This document shows, piece after piece, positions 63,731 to 64,000 of a stretch of 64,000 nt of DNA (its first letter is position 1; each line of letters opens with the position of its first letter). A model generated the notes under the pieces. The model had not been told where the DNA came from, ran no database searches, and saw only the letters and a program-made list of their open reading frames with translations. A program made the position numbers and the translations under genes. Origin of the DNA: Catonia carolina (lineage: Eukaryota > Arthropoda > Insecta > Hemiptera > Achilidae). The stretch is from positions 69,685,501-69,749,500 of the forward strand of contig JAQMRL010000006.1 in the NCBI GenBank assembly GCA_035578175.1, read 5' to 3'.

Positions 63731-64000
63731 GTTGTTGTTTAGGTCAAAAGCCGAAAGGCTGATTTGAACCTCTAGAGGTGTTACTAAGTAAACGAGGAGT
63801 GAGGTGGTTTACCATGCCGAGTACTGAAGTAGCCTATGTTTATCAGCATGCCAGGCCCTCTGAAAATCATCTACTCTGCAACCTGCAAATGATACCTTCA
63901 CTTCATTCACCACAGGATCTGGCTGTATAATGAAATTCATTACTTTCAGAGGAGATAACTCTGATTAGTATCTTAAACACCTCTACCTCTTCTGTTCTTA
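63731..64000 (-). mobile_element. SINE-B, cut by the window edge
   Basis: TTGTTGTTTAGGTCAAAAGC to TCTACCTCTTCTGTTCTTA at 64000. The 5' end should continue beyond the window. Confidence 0.9.

Overview
This is a repeat-dense stretch of an insect-type nuclear genome. Evidence: AT-rich DNA full of microsatellites, several mariner elements flanked by TA, tRNA-derived SINEs with poly(A) tails and 10-13 bp target duplications, jockey- and RTE-type LINE fragments, Helitron-like elements with TC/CTAG ends, and solo LTRs. The repeat mix would suit a large-genome hemipteran, but that is a guess and the species cannot be fixed here. No host protein-coding gene could be identified with confidence. No bacterial operons, rRNA genes, CRISPR array or stand-alone tRNA gene were seen.

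Two home-grown families dominate. Rep-A (about 920-975 bp, about 30 copies or pieces) starts CTTTCTCTTGCC and ends with GGCAAGAGAAAG plus a 28-base hairpin tail. It is non-coding, holds a string of short palindromes, and carries a GT microsatellite at a fixed internal position. SINE-B (full length 394-395 bp, about 26 copies) has perfect 10-12 bp target duplications and a short AAC-repeat tail. I take the strand ending in the AAC tail as its sense strand, so most copies read on the minus strand. SINE-C (about 320 bp) and SINE-D (about 180 bp) are classic tRNA-headed SINEs with A and B boxes.

Layout: 1-521 is a rearranged mariner cut by the window edge. 1.9-3.1 kb is a jockey LINE split by an RTE LINE. 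3.8-14.9 kb is Rep-A and SINE-B copies, with an old transposase remnant (6.8-7.2 kb) and a CpG-rich island (11.8-12.2 kb). 15.8-16.9 kb holds an LTR piece, a Helitron and a hAT-like end. 17.4-28.3 kb is mostly Rep-A and SINE-B. 28.9-29.5 kb is a head-to-head SINE-C pair. 31.3-32.6 kb is a Rep-A copy with a four-unit internal tandem. 34.3-35.7 kb is a frameshifted mariner inside Rep-A, followed by a Helitron (35.8-36.7 kb). 37.8-39.2 kb is a complete mariner with an intact transposase. 42.6-43.5 kb is a second GC-rich island. 45.8-47.2 kb is a solo LTR inside Rep-A. 54.6-55.6 kb is a tandem duplication containing a TIR element. 58.3-60.3 kb is a second solo LTR abutting an internally deleted near-identical copy of the 37.8 kb mariner. 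62.7-63.6 kb is an inverted-architecture mariner.

The elements form a layered record of insertions rather than a cooperating gene set. The only plausible working gene is the mariner transposase at 37991-39064. It could in principle act on its own ends and on those of the deleted copy at 59305-60264, because the two share the same termini.
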